A program made the position numbers and the translations under genes. A DNA stretch of 6,617 nucleotides from Cyclobacteriaceae bacterium. Lineage in GTDB: Bacteria; Bacteroidota; Bacteroidia; Cytophagales; Cyclobacteriaceae. Numbering within the stretch: the stretch's first letter is position 1; the number at the start of each line of letters is the position of its first letter. Below, piece after piece: positions 1-6,002 of the stretch. The notes below the pieces were generated by a model. The model saw only the letters and a list, made by a program, of their open reading frames with translations. It was not told the DNA's origin and ran no database searches. The DNA is taken from NCBI GenBank assembly GCA_025455445.1, contig JALOMN010000089.1:1-6617 (forward strand), read 5' to 3'.

Positions 1-646
1 GTCCGGCAAACCAGAAGATCTCGATTACACCGACAAACTTGCCGCTGAGGTGTTGGAAGAAATTTATAACTATGCGGAAGAAGAAATAAAACCACAACTA
101 TCAGATAATATCCATTGGATAAAATCAGCGAAAGCGAATAGATTAGTGGTGGGATCTCAAGCGCGCATCTTATATGCAGATGCGGAAGGCCGCATTAAAA
201 TTGCAACCGCATTTAACAGCGCAATCAAATCTGGAAAGATTGGCCCGGTGGTGCTGGGTCGCGATCATCATGATGTATCGGGAACGGATAGCCCATACCG
301 CGAAACTTCGAATATCTATGATGGCTCCCGATTTACTGCCGACATGGCCATACATAATGTGATAGGCGATTCTTTCCGTGGAGCCACCTGGGTTTCTATT
401 CATAATGGTGGCGGTGTAGGATGGGGAGAAGTGATAAATGGTGGATTTGGTCTTCTGCTGGATGGCTCGGCAAATGCAGAACGTAAATTAAAAAACATGT
501 TGTACTTTGATGTGAACAACGGCATTGCGCGAAGAGCCTGGGCACGCAATAATGGCGCCATGTATGCGATAAAAAAAGAAGGAGATAAAATAAATTTTAC
601 CATGCCTCATCTGGTGAAGGATGAGTTAATTAATAAACTATTCTGA
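1..646 (+). CDS. hutU: Urocanate hydratase (urocanase), C-terminal part; 5' end outside window
   Basis: Urocanase converts urocanate to 4-imidazolone-5-propionate, the second step of histidine degradation, in the cytoplasm with tightly bound NAD+. The reading frame is open from base 2, so this is the last 214 residues of a protein that begins upstream; a GTG at 50-52 is an internal Val codon, not a start. Visible family motifs are GRDHHD at nt 257-274, followed by DSPYRET, then ATWVSIHNGGGVGWGE with GGGVG at nt 407-421, and a GGFGLLLDG segment. The HNGGGVGWGE form and the tail with NNGIARRAWARNN recall the longer eukaryote-like urocanases (about 660-680 residues) rather than the roughly 560-residue Pseudomonas type; that assignment is from memory of the family. 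The gene ends in TGA and is followed 3 nt later by an acyltransferase gene, so the two may share a transcript. The identification is firm. Confidence 0.95.
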   Translation, partial: SGKPEDLDYTDKLAAEVLEEIYNYAEEEIKPQLSDNIHWIKSAKANRLVVGSQARILYADAEGRIKIATAFNSAIKSGKIGPVVLGRDHHDVSGTDSPYRETSNIYDGSRFTADMAIHNVIGDSFRGATWVSIHNGGGVGWGEVINGGFGLLLDGSANAERKLKNMLYFDVNNGIARRAWARNNGAMYAIKKEGDKINFTMPHLVKDELINKLF

Positions 647-649
647 CAC

Positions 650-1192
650 ATGCGGATTATATTCGGATGGATTTTTAGATTAATGGGATGGAAAATAGTG
701 GGTGACTTTCCCCGACATCTTAAAAAATATATTGTAGCGGTTGCGCCTCATACCAGCAATTGGGATTTCCCGATTGGTGTAATGGCACGTAGTATTTTGA
801 AAATGGAACAGGCTAAATTTCTAGGCAAGGACTCATTATTCAAATCACCTTTTGGCTGGTTTTTTCGCTGGCTCGGAGGCTACCCTGTAGATAGATCTTC
901 TCATAATGATGTGGTTCAGCAGGTTGTTGATATTTTCAACGCGCATGAAAACTTTATACTTGCACTTGCACCGGAAGGTACCCGCAAGAAAGTAGATAAG
1001 ATGCGCACCGGTTTTTATTACATTGCAAAAGGAGCAGGTGTACCTATCGTTCCGGTTGGTTTTGATTTTGCACAAAAGCGGATCGTGTTGGCAGACCCTA
1101 TGATGCCAACGGATAATTTTGATAAAGACATGGATACCTTACTTTCGTTTTATCGCCAGATGAAAGGAAAAAATCCGGAACTTGGTTTGTAG
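650..1192 (+). CDS. Small PlsC/LPLAT-family acyltransferase (1-acyl-glycerol-3-phosphate acyltransferase-like)
   Basis: This 180-residue protein belongs to the glycerophospholipid (LPLAT/PlsC) acyltransferases, which move a fatty acyl group from acyl-ACP or acyl-CoA to a lysolipid at the inner face of the membrane. The catalytic HX4D motif is HTSNWD (residues 34-39). A second block, GGYPVDR (76-82), and the acceptor-binding EGTR (109-112) follow in the expected order and spacing, and VPIVPV lies downstream. The N-terminus is hydrophobic and aromatic (IIFGWIFRLMGW), suggesting peripheral membrane attachment rather than a full transmembrane anchor. At 180 residues it is shorter than classical PlsC (about 240), matching a compact subfamily; the acyl acceptor cannot be told from sequence. 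It starts with ATG 3 nt after the hutU stop without a clear Shine-Dalgarno sequence, which suggests co-transcription but no obvious pathway link. Confidence 0.88.
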   Translation: MRIIFGWIFRLMGWKIVGDFPRHLKKYIVAVAPHTSNWDFPIGVMARSILKMEQAKFLGKDSLFKSPFGWFFRWLGGYPVDRSSHNDVVQQVVDIFNAHENFILALAPEGTRKKVDKMRTGFYYIAKGAGVPIVPVGFDFAQKRIVLADPMMPTDNFDKDMDTLLSFYRQMKGKNPELGL

Positions 1193-1380
1193 GCAATCTC
1201 GATTTGAATTATTCGTTATCCCTGAAATTATATTCATTTTATCAGTTACCTATTGCGCACTTCTAAAGATGAAGAGAGTAAAATCGGAAGTAACGGTTGG
1301 TTTATATCATGAGCAGAACTACGTTATCCGATTAAGAAGTAACATTTGGCATACCTATTCGTTATACTGAAATATTTAAA
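1193..1380. repeat. Non-coding spacer with imperfect direct and inverted repeats
   Basis: No believable gene is seen between the acyltransferase stop and the barrel-protein promoter. Three short direct repeats occur: TATTCGTTAT followed by CTGAAAT (1210-1228 and 1356-1373), TACCTATT (1247-1254 and 1352-1359), and GAAGTAAC-NN-TTGG (1287-1300 and 1336-1349, 12 of 14 bases identical). An inverted repeat pairs AATCGGAAGTAACG (1282-1295) with CGTTATCCGATT (1322-1333): 12 pairs with a 2-nt bulge, and three further pairs (1296-1298 with 1317-1319) can extend it inward. It has no T-run, so it is not a standard intrinsic terminator. A degenerate duplicated element, a regulator-binding region or chance are all possible. 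Confidence 0.4.
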
Positions 1381-1395
1381 TGGCAAGTTATTTGC

Positions 1396-1403
1396 TAACT
1401 TTG
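1396..1403 (+). promoter_or_regulatory. Bacteroidota-type -7 promoter element (TAACTTTG)
   Basis: TAACTTTG matches the TAnnTTTG -7 consensus of Bacteroidota housekeeping promoters. It ends 24 nt before the start codon of the PorT-type barrel gene. No good TTTG -33 box is seen at the usual distance; the nearest is TTTA at 1375-1378. The element is therefore plausible but not strong. Confidence 0.5.
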
Positions 1404-1427
1404 AAAGCATTACCAACAAATCGAAAT

Positions 1428-2039
1428 ATGAAATATCTGAAATTGATTCTCTTATCGTCTTTAATGGTAGCCGTGATTTCTGTCACACAGGCGCAGGTCG
1501 AAGTCTCCTTAGGCTTAAAAGGAGGGGCAAACTTCGCCTCCGTGGATGTAAATGATGCAGCGGCCACCTGGAAAAATAAAACTGGCTTTCATGGAGGTGC
1601 TTTTGGTTTGATAAAGATTACCAAATTCGCAATACAACCTGAGATGATATTTTCACAACAAGGCTCGAAAGTATCCTTTAGTGGGCAGAGTTTTGATGCC
1701 AACTTCAATTATCTGAATGTTCCTGTGCTCTTTAAATTCTACCTCGCTGCCGGTTTAAATTTGCAGTTGGGTCCTCAATTTGGATTTCTTACTTCGGCTG
1801 AATCTGATTACAATCCTCTTACTCAGACATCTGGAAATACCGATATATCCTCACTGTATAAGAATTCTGATGTGAGTGTTGGTATGGGAATCGGTTGGGA
1901 TTTACCCTTAGGAATCACCCTTGATGCGCGCTACAACCTCGGAGTTTCAGAAATACAGAATAGTGTTGCCCTCAATGCTACCAGGAACCAAGTATTTCAA
2001 CTTTCATTGGGTTATAAATTGATTAAGATAGGCAAATAA
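1428..2039 (+). CDS. PorT-type outer-membrane beta-barrel protein (OMP_b-brl_2-like)
   Basis: This predicted secreted 203-residue protein probably forms a small beta-barrel in the outer membrane. The ATG at 1428 was chosen because it begins a classical signal peptide: MKYLKL, a hydrophobic core (ILLSSLMVAVISV), and a likely signal-peptidase I site after TQA (residue 22). The longer frame from 1380 would add 16 residues, destroy the signal layout and overlap the promoter. The mature part begins QVEVSLGLKGGANFAS and holds the family pattern GFHGGAF, FAIQPEMIFSQQGSK, NYLNVPVLFKFYL and LGPQFGFL, with alternating hydrophobic strands and a last strand FQLSLGYKL. These features are typical of the PorT/OMP_b-brl_2 family of Bacteroidota, most members of which have no known function. 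PorT itself acts in type IX secretion, but this family label does not imply that role here. It has its own promoter-like element and terminator, so it is probably monocistronic. Confidence 0.88.
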   Translation: MKYLKLILLSSLMVAVISVTQAQVEVSLGLKGGANFASVDVNDAAATWKNKTGFHGGAFGLIKITKFAIQPEMIFSQQGSKVSFSGQSFDANFNYLNVPVLFKFYLAAGLNLQLGPQFGFLTSAESDYNPLTQTSGNTDISSLYKNSDVSVGMGIGWDLPLGITLDARYNLGVSEIQNSVALNATRNQVFQLSLGYKLIKIGK

Positions 2040-2064
2040 GTATTTCGGTTAAATAGTACTAAAG

Positions 2065-2092
2065 AAAGTCCCGGACAGCCGGGACTTTTTTA
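2065..2092 (+). terminator. Rho-independent terminator after the barrel-protein gene
   Basis: A perfect 10-bp stem, AAAGTCCCGG (2065-2074) paired with CCGGGACTTT (2079-2088), closes a 4-nt ACAG loop and runs into a T-tract (2086-2091). It lies 25 nt after the stop codon at 2039. The A-rich left flank could also let it work weakly in the opposite direction. Confidence 0.92.
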
Positions 2093-2122
2093 TTTGTTTC
2101 GTCTCAGATAAATCTAATTTTG
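2093..2122 (+). promoter_or_regulatory. Promoter for folC-trmB (TTTG-N18-TAATTTTG)
   Basis: A -33 box TTTG (2093-2096) and a -7 box TAATTTTG (2115-2122), 18 nt apart, match the Bacteroidota consensus TTTG-N~19-TAnnTTTG. It begins right after the terminator T-run. Transcription would start near 2126-2130, giving a very short leader before the ATG at 2138. This rules out the TTG at 2120 as the folC start, since that codon lies inside the -7 box. Confidence 0.7.
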
Positions 2123-2137
2123 CGTGATTTAAATTTC

Positions 2138-3412
2138 ATGACCTACCAGGAAACGCTGGACTATTTATATAATAACCTCCCCATGTTTCAACGTGTGGGT
2201 GCAGTAGCCTATAAAAAAGACCTTACTAACACCCTTGCATTATGCGAAGCCTTGGGTAATCCGCATTTAAAATTCAAGTCCATACACATTGCCGGAACCA
2301 ATGGAAAAGGTAGTTCCTCTCACATGTTGGCATCGATATTACAATCGGCCGGATATAAAACTGGATTATATACCTCTCCACATCTCAAAGATTTTACAGA
2401 GCGCATTCGCATAAACGGGATAGAAGTAAGTAAAGAGTTTGTGGTTGACTTTGTTGCACGTATAAAACCCACCATTGAGATTATTAAACCTTCCTTTTTT
2501 GAAATTACCGTGGTGATGGCATTTGATTATTTCGCGCAACAACAAGTAGACATTGCGGTAGTTGAAGTGGGACTTGGCGGCAGACTGGATTCAACCAATG
2601 TAATAACACCCATTGTCTCACTCATCACTAATATCAGTTGGGATCATGCCGATATATTGGGTGATACGCTTGAGAAAATTGCTTTTGAAAAGGCGGGTAT
2701 TATAAAAAAACATGTGCCGGTTGTTTTAAGTGAATATCAACATGAGTTAAAACCTGTTTTCACCGAGCAAGCATTGAAACAAAGGTGTCGATTGATTACG
2801 GCTACCAGTTATTGCACAGTGCAAAGAACGGCCGCGGGCGAATATGATGTTACTTATTACCCTCGCTCTTATTCTGTGAAACTGGATTTGATGGGTAGCT
2901 ACCAGAGAAAAAACCTGCAAGGTGTATTGGTTACTGTGCAGGTGTTGAATGAAAATGGATTTTCTATTTCGGTGATGCAAATCAAGGATGGGTTAAGCAA
3001 AGTGACCACTCAAACCGGCTTGAAAGGTCGTTGGCAAACCATCGGAATCAATCCCCTTACTATCTGCGATACTGGTCATAATGAAGGTGGCATGCAGGAA
3101 ATAATCAGTCAGATTAATGAAATGCAATTCAATCAATTGCGCATTGTTTTGGGCATGGTTAAAGATAAAGACATCTCTAAAATTTTGTCGCTCTTGCCTA
3201 AATATGCCAGATATTATTTCTGTAATGCAAAAATCCCGAGGGCGATGCCTGCTACGGAGTTAAAGCAACGGGCGGAAGCAGCAGACTTACAGGGTATGGT
3301 AATTGCCGATGTGAATGAAGCAATCGCGGAAGCCAAACGCAATAGTAACCATGACGATTTTATTTTTGTGGGAGGTAGCACCTTTGTCGTAGCTGAGATT
3401 GATAATTTATAG
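2138..3412 (+). CDS. folC: Bifunctional dihydrofolate synthase / folylpolyglutamate synthase
   Basis: FolC joins L-glutamate to dihydropteroate and adds further glutamates to reduced folates, using ATP, in the cytoplasm. The 424-residue product has the usual length and order of Mur-ligase-like domains. Visible motifs are the P-loop GTNGKGS (53-59), the TSPHL and ER loop (79-89), the FFEITVVMAF helix (120-129), EVGLGGRLDSTN (143-154), WDHADILG (168-175) and EKAGIIK (184-190), where Lys185 matches the carbamylated lysine. The C-terminal domain has DTGHNEGG (311-318), in place of the more common DGAHNP. ATG 2138 was preferred over TTG 2120 because the latter lies in the promoter -7 box. trmB follows 12 nt after the stop, so they are probably one operon. 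Whether both synthase activities are present cannot be read from sequence; most bacterial single-copy FolC proteins have both. Confidence 0.95.
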   Translation: MTYQETLDYLYNNLPMFQRVGAVAYKKDLTNTLALCEALGNPHLKFKSIHIAGTNGKGSSSHMLASILQSAGYKTGLYTSPHLKDFTERIRINGIEVSKEFVVDFVARIKPTIEIIKPSFFEITVVMAFDYFAQQQVDIAVVEVGLGGRLDSTNVITPIVSLITNISWDHADILGDTLEKIAFEKAGIIKKHVPVVLSEYQHELKPVFTEQALKQRCRLITATSYCTVQRTAAGEYDVTYYPRSYSVKLDLMGSYQRKNLQGVLVTVQVLNENGFSISVMQIKDGLSKVTTQTGLKGRWQTIGINPLTICDTGHNEGGMQEIISQINEMQFNQLRIVLGMVKDKDISKILSLLPKYARYYFCNAKIPRAMPATELKQRAEAADLQGMVIADVNEAIAEAKRNSNHDDFIFVGGSTFVVAEIDNL

Positions 3413-3424
3413 TGTAAGGATAAT

Positions 3425-4081
3425 ATGAAGAGCAAGCTTAAGCGATTTGAAATTATTGCTAGTCGCGAAAATGTAATTGAACCTGGTAAGGAATTGTACC
3501 AGGATATTAAAGGAAACTGGAATTCGATTTACTTTAAAAATGCTAATCCGATTACGGTAGAGTTTGCATGCGGCAGGGGAGAGTATTCTGTAAATATGGC
3601 GCGCATTATGCCTGAGAGAAATTTTATAGGTGTGGATAAAAAGGGCGACCGTATCTGGAAGGGAAGTACCTGGGCAGTTGAAGATCAAATAAATAATGTG
3701 GCATTTCTCCGCACCGATATTTTATTTATTGAAAGTTTTTTCGAACCGGGAGAAGTAGATGAAATCTGGCTTACGTTTCCGGATCCGCGTCCGCGGATAC
3801 GCGATATAAAGCGCAGGCTTACTGCAATGCGGTTTATGGAAATGTATAAGAAACTTCTGAAGCCGGGCGGCTATTTCAGATTTAAAACAGACAACACCGA
3901 TTTATTCAATTTCACCCTGGAACAACTTGCCTTGCGTAGCGACATCCGCGATTTTGAATACACGCATGATTTATATGAATCTCATCTGCGTCCTGAATGT
4001 TATGACATTAAAACGCGTTATGAAGAGATGTTTGCATCCAAGGGCGAGAAGATTAAATACCTTCGCTTTACGTTTTCCTGA
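3425..4081 (+). CDS. trmB: tRNA (guanine-N7-)-methyltransferase (m7G46)
   Basis: TrmB uses S-adenosylmethionine to methylate N7 of G46 in the variable loop of many tRNAs. The 218-residue product has the class I methyltransferase motif I as VEFACGRGEYS (45-55), the acidic ribose-binding region GVDKKGDR (69-76), and RTD (96-98). The family signature follows as LTFPDPRPR (116-124), then IKRRL (128-132), KTDN (154-157) and a C-terminal TRYEEMF (197-203), corresponding to the conserved T-x-[FY]-E of TrmB. The usual FPDPW-K version is altered to FPDPRPRIRD, but the FPDP core and the KRRL part are intact. The ATG at 3425 follows folC by 12 nt with AAGGA (3416-3420) just upstream, one of the few Shine-Dalgarno-like sequences in the window, although its 4-nt spacing is short. 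It is likely co-transcribed with folC; no strong terminator was seen in the 74 nt after it. Confidence 0.93.
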   Translation: MKSKLKRFEIIASRENVIEPGKELYQDIKGNWNSIYFKNANPITVEFACGRGEYSVNMARIMPERNFIGVDKKGDRIWKGSTWAVEDQINNVAFLRTDILFIESFFEPGEVDEIWLTFPDPRPRIRDIKRRLTAMRFMEMYKKLLKPGGYFRFKTDNTDLFNFTLEQLALRSDIRDFEYTHDLYESHLRPECYDIKTRYEEMFASKGEKIKYLRFTFS

Positions 4082-4116
4082 GGAGTTACTTAACACAATC
4101 TTAATTTCTGCTTCAA

Positions 4117-4145
4117 TTTGCGATCACTATAAAGAGTTTACTTTG
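4117..4145 (+). promoter_or_regulatory. Possible promoter for the diphosphatase-glycosyltransferase pair
   Basis: TTTG (4117-4120), a 17-nt gap, then TTACTTTG (4138-4145), which differs from TAnnTTTG at one defined position. It sits in the 74-nt gap after trmB and only 10 nt before the GTG start, so a transcript from it would be nearly leaderless. Read-through from trmB is the alternative. Confidence 0.4.
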
Positions 4146-4155
4146 AAAAAATTCT

Positions 4156-5010
4156 GTGGGTAAAAAGCGAAAGAGAGAAGTAGAACTTGTAATCATTTCA
4201 GACGTGCATCTTGGCACGTATGGCTGTCACGCGGAGGAATTACTTCGCTACCTGAAGTCCATCAAACCCAAGCGCATCATACTTAACGGTGATATCATAG
4301 ATATGTGGCAGTTCAGCAAACGATACTGGCCCAAGTCGCACATGCAAGTGATAAAACATGTAACAAACCTGATAGCCAAAGGTGTGAAAGTAACCTACCT
4401 GACAGGCAATCATGATGAAATGCTGCGCAGGTTTGCCGGATTTAAAATGGGGTCATTTGAAATTGCGAATAAAAAAGTGGTTACACTGAATGGTAAATCA
4501 GCGTGGATTTTTCATGGCGATGTATTTGATGTAACGATGCAGCATTCCAAGTGGCTTGCGCATCTTGGGGCGATGGGATACGATGCACTGATACTAATCA
4601 ATCGTTTCGTAAATTTTCTGCTAAAAATAGTTGGCCAGGGTAAAATATCACTTTCTAAAAGAGTGAAGGACAGCGTAAAGCAGGCGATTAAATTCATCAA
4701 TGACTTTGAGCAAACGGCAGCTGAAATTGCCATTGCCAACCAATATCATTACGTAGTATGCGGTCATATACACCATCCTGAAAAGAAAATCATAGCTAAT
4801 AGCGAAGGTGAAGTGATGTATTTAAACTCGGGTGATTGGGTGGAAAATCTTACCGCACTCGAGTACAACGAAGGCGCATGGGAAATATATAGGTATGCTT
4901 CAGACGTAAAGACCCAACATATCAAGTTATCTAAACATGCCCGGGAAGATCGCAACAATGATGAAATATTTAAAGATTTGGTCAGCGAGTTTCTTACACA
5001 TAAGCGATGA
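4156..5010 (+). CDS. LpxH-like UDP-2,3-diacylglucosamine diphosphatase (metallophosphoesterase)
   Basis: This 284-residue calcineurin-type phosphoesterase resembles LpxH/YbbF, which cleaves UDP-2,3-diacylglucosamine to lipid X and UMP at the inner membrane surface in lipid A synthesis. All metal-binding blocks are present: SDVHLG (15-20, with D16 and H18), NGDIIDMW (44-51), TGNHDE (83-88), HGDVFD (120-125) and CGHIHHPE (202-209). A hydrophobic stretch (about 134-159) between HGD and GHIH is where LpxH carries its lipid-binding cap. The protein is about 40 residues longer than E. coli LpxH, mostly C-terminal, and the N-terminus is basic (GKKRKRE). GTG at 4156 is the start because an in-frame TGA lies at 4144-4146, no ATG intervenes, and later starts would lose the first metal motif. 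The stop overlaps the next gene by ATGA. It may be the lipid A enzyme itself or a paralogue (LpxH2-like) with another nucleotide-lipid substrate. Confidence 0.85.
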   Translation: MGKKRKREVELVIISDVHLGTYGCHAEELLRYLKSIKPKRIILNGDIIDMWQFSKRYWPKSHMQVIKHVTNLIAKGVKVTYLTGNHDEMLRRFAGFKMGSFEIANKKVVTLNGKSAWIFHGDVFDVTMQHSKWLAHLGAMGYDALILINRFVNFLLKIVGQGKISLSKRVKDSVKQAIKFINDFEQTAAEIAIANQYHYVVCGHIHHPEKKIIANSEGEVMYLNSGDWVENLTALEYNEGAWEIYRYASDVKTQHIKLSKHAREDRNNDEIFKDLVSEFLTHKR

Positions 5011-6002
5011 AAATATTATATGCAATTCAGGGTACCGGAAATGGTCACATCAGCCGGGCTCATGATGTGATACCTGAAATACAGAAATTTGGTAAGCTTG
5101 ATTTGTTTGTGAGTGGAGCGCAATCAGATATCAAATTGCCTTATCCGGTCAAATATACTTCGCAAGGACTTAGTTTCTTCCCTAACCGAAAGGGTGGGAT
5201 TGATTTTATTAAAACAGCCAAGGAGAACAGCACACGCAGAATACTTAAAGAGATCAATGACTTTCCGATTGAGTCCTATGATTTAGTGATTAATGATTTT
5301 GAGCCAATATCTGCCTGGGCTTGCAAACGGAAAAACATTCCTTGTATCGCGCTGAGTCATCAGTCTGCTTTTTTGTCAAAAAAATCACCGCGTCCCAAAG
5401 TAAAGGATCCTTTTGGCGAATGGATTTTGAAAAATTACGCACCGGTAAATTCCTACGTGGGCTTTCATTTTGCCGGCTATGATAAAAATATTTTTAGCCC
5501 GGTGGTGCGTGCAGTAGTGCGCGAATCTATTCCTGAAAACCATGGGCATATTTCAGTTTACCTTCCCGCGTACGATGACAAGAAATTGGTAAAGTTGTTC
5601 ATGCATCTTCCAGGTGCAAGGTTTCATATCTTTTCAAAACATGTTGCTACTCCTTACCACATCGGTAGAATATCGGTATTCCCAATTGATAATTTGGGAT
5701 TTGTAGAAAGTGTAGTGTCAAGTGCCGGTGTTATTTGCGGAGCTGGTTTCGAAACACCGGCTGAAGTATTGTATCTCAAGAAAAAGTTGCTCGTGATACC
5801 TATGAAAAATCAATATGAACAGCAATGCAATGCTGCGGCTTTGAAGCAATTAGGTGTTCCGGTGATTAAGAAGTTAAAGAATAAGTCGGTAGAAAAAATT
5901 AAACAGTGGTTGGATGAGCCTCCTTTGAATATTGAAATACCGGATATTACTGAAAAGGCAGTGATCCGTGTAATGACAAAATTTAAAAGTGATTTTAATT
6001 AG
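5007..6002 (+). CDS. GT-B fold glycosyltransferase, MurG/MJ1255-like
   Basis: This 331-residue cytoplasmic protein looks like a GT-B glycosyltransferase related to the MJ1255/VC2487 group and more distantly to MurG and UDP-GlcNAc transferases. The N-terminal glycine-rich loop is IQGTGNGHISRA (7-18), like the GTGGHx start of MurG. NDFEP (96-100) ends the next sheet strand, near a SHQSA segment. The C-terminal donor-site region holds CGAGFETPAEVL (244-255), then VIPMKNQYEQQCNA (263-276), which corresponds to the P-x-x-x-Q-x-x-NA pattern contacting the nucleotide sugar in related enzymes. No signal peptide or transmembrane segment is evident. The ATG overlaps the stop of the LpxH-like gene (ATGA at 5007-5010), implying translational coupling and a joint role, plausibly glycosylation of a membrane lipid or lipid A-related precursor. 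Donor and acceptor are unknown. Its TAG overlaps the stop of the opposing gene. Confidence 0.82.
   Translation: MKILYAIQGTGNGHISRAHDVIPEIQKFGKLDLFVSGAQSDIKLPYPVKYTSQGLSFFPNRKGGIDFIKTAKENSTRRILKEINDFPIESYDLVINDFEPISAWACKRKNIPCIALSHQSAFLSKKSPRPKVKDPFGEWILKNYAPVNSYVGFHFAGYDKNIFSPVVRAVVRESIPENHGHISVYLPAYDDKKLVKLFMHLPGARFHIFSKHVATPYHIGRISVFPIDNLGFVESVVSSAGVICGAGFETPAEVLYLKKKLLVIPMKNQYEQQCNAAALKQLGVPVIKKLKNKSVEKIKQWLDEPPLNIEIPDITEKAVIRVMTKFKSDFN

Noticed and set aside
1182..1370. 62-codon plus-strand open frame in the spacer after the acyltransferase
   Set aside because: It overlaps the acyltransferase end, has no recognisable domain or ribosome-binding site, and its composition looks random.
1380..1427. 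Upstream ATG that would extend the barrel protein by 16 residues
   Set aside because: It would put MASYLLTLKALPTNRN ahead of a normal signal peptide, and the TAACTTTG promoter element lies inside this stretch.
2120..2137. TTG start giving folC six extra residues
   Set aside because: The codon is part of the TAATTTTG -7 box, and the ATG at 2138 fits the family start.
3407..3688. 93-codon minus-strand open frame over the folC-trmB junction
   Set aside because: It is antisense to two genes with clear motifs and has no recognisable domain or promoter.
3783..3798. GC-rich inverted repeat ATCCGCG-TC-CGCGGAT
   Set aside because: It lies inside trmB and encodes the required FPDP-type motif region; no T-run follows, so a regulatory role is not supported.
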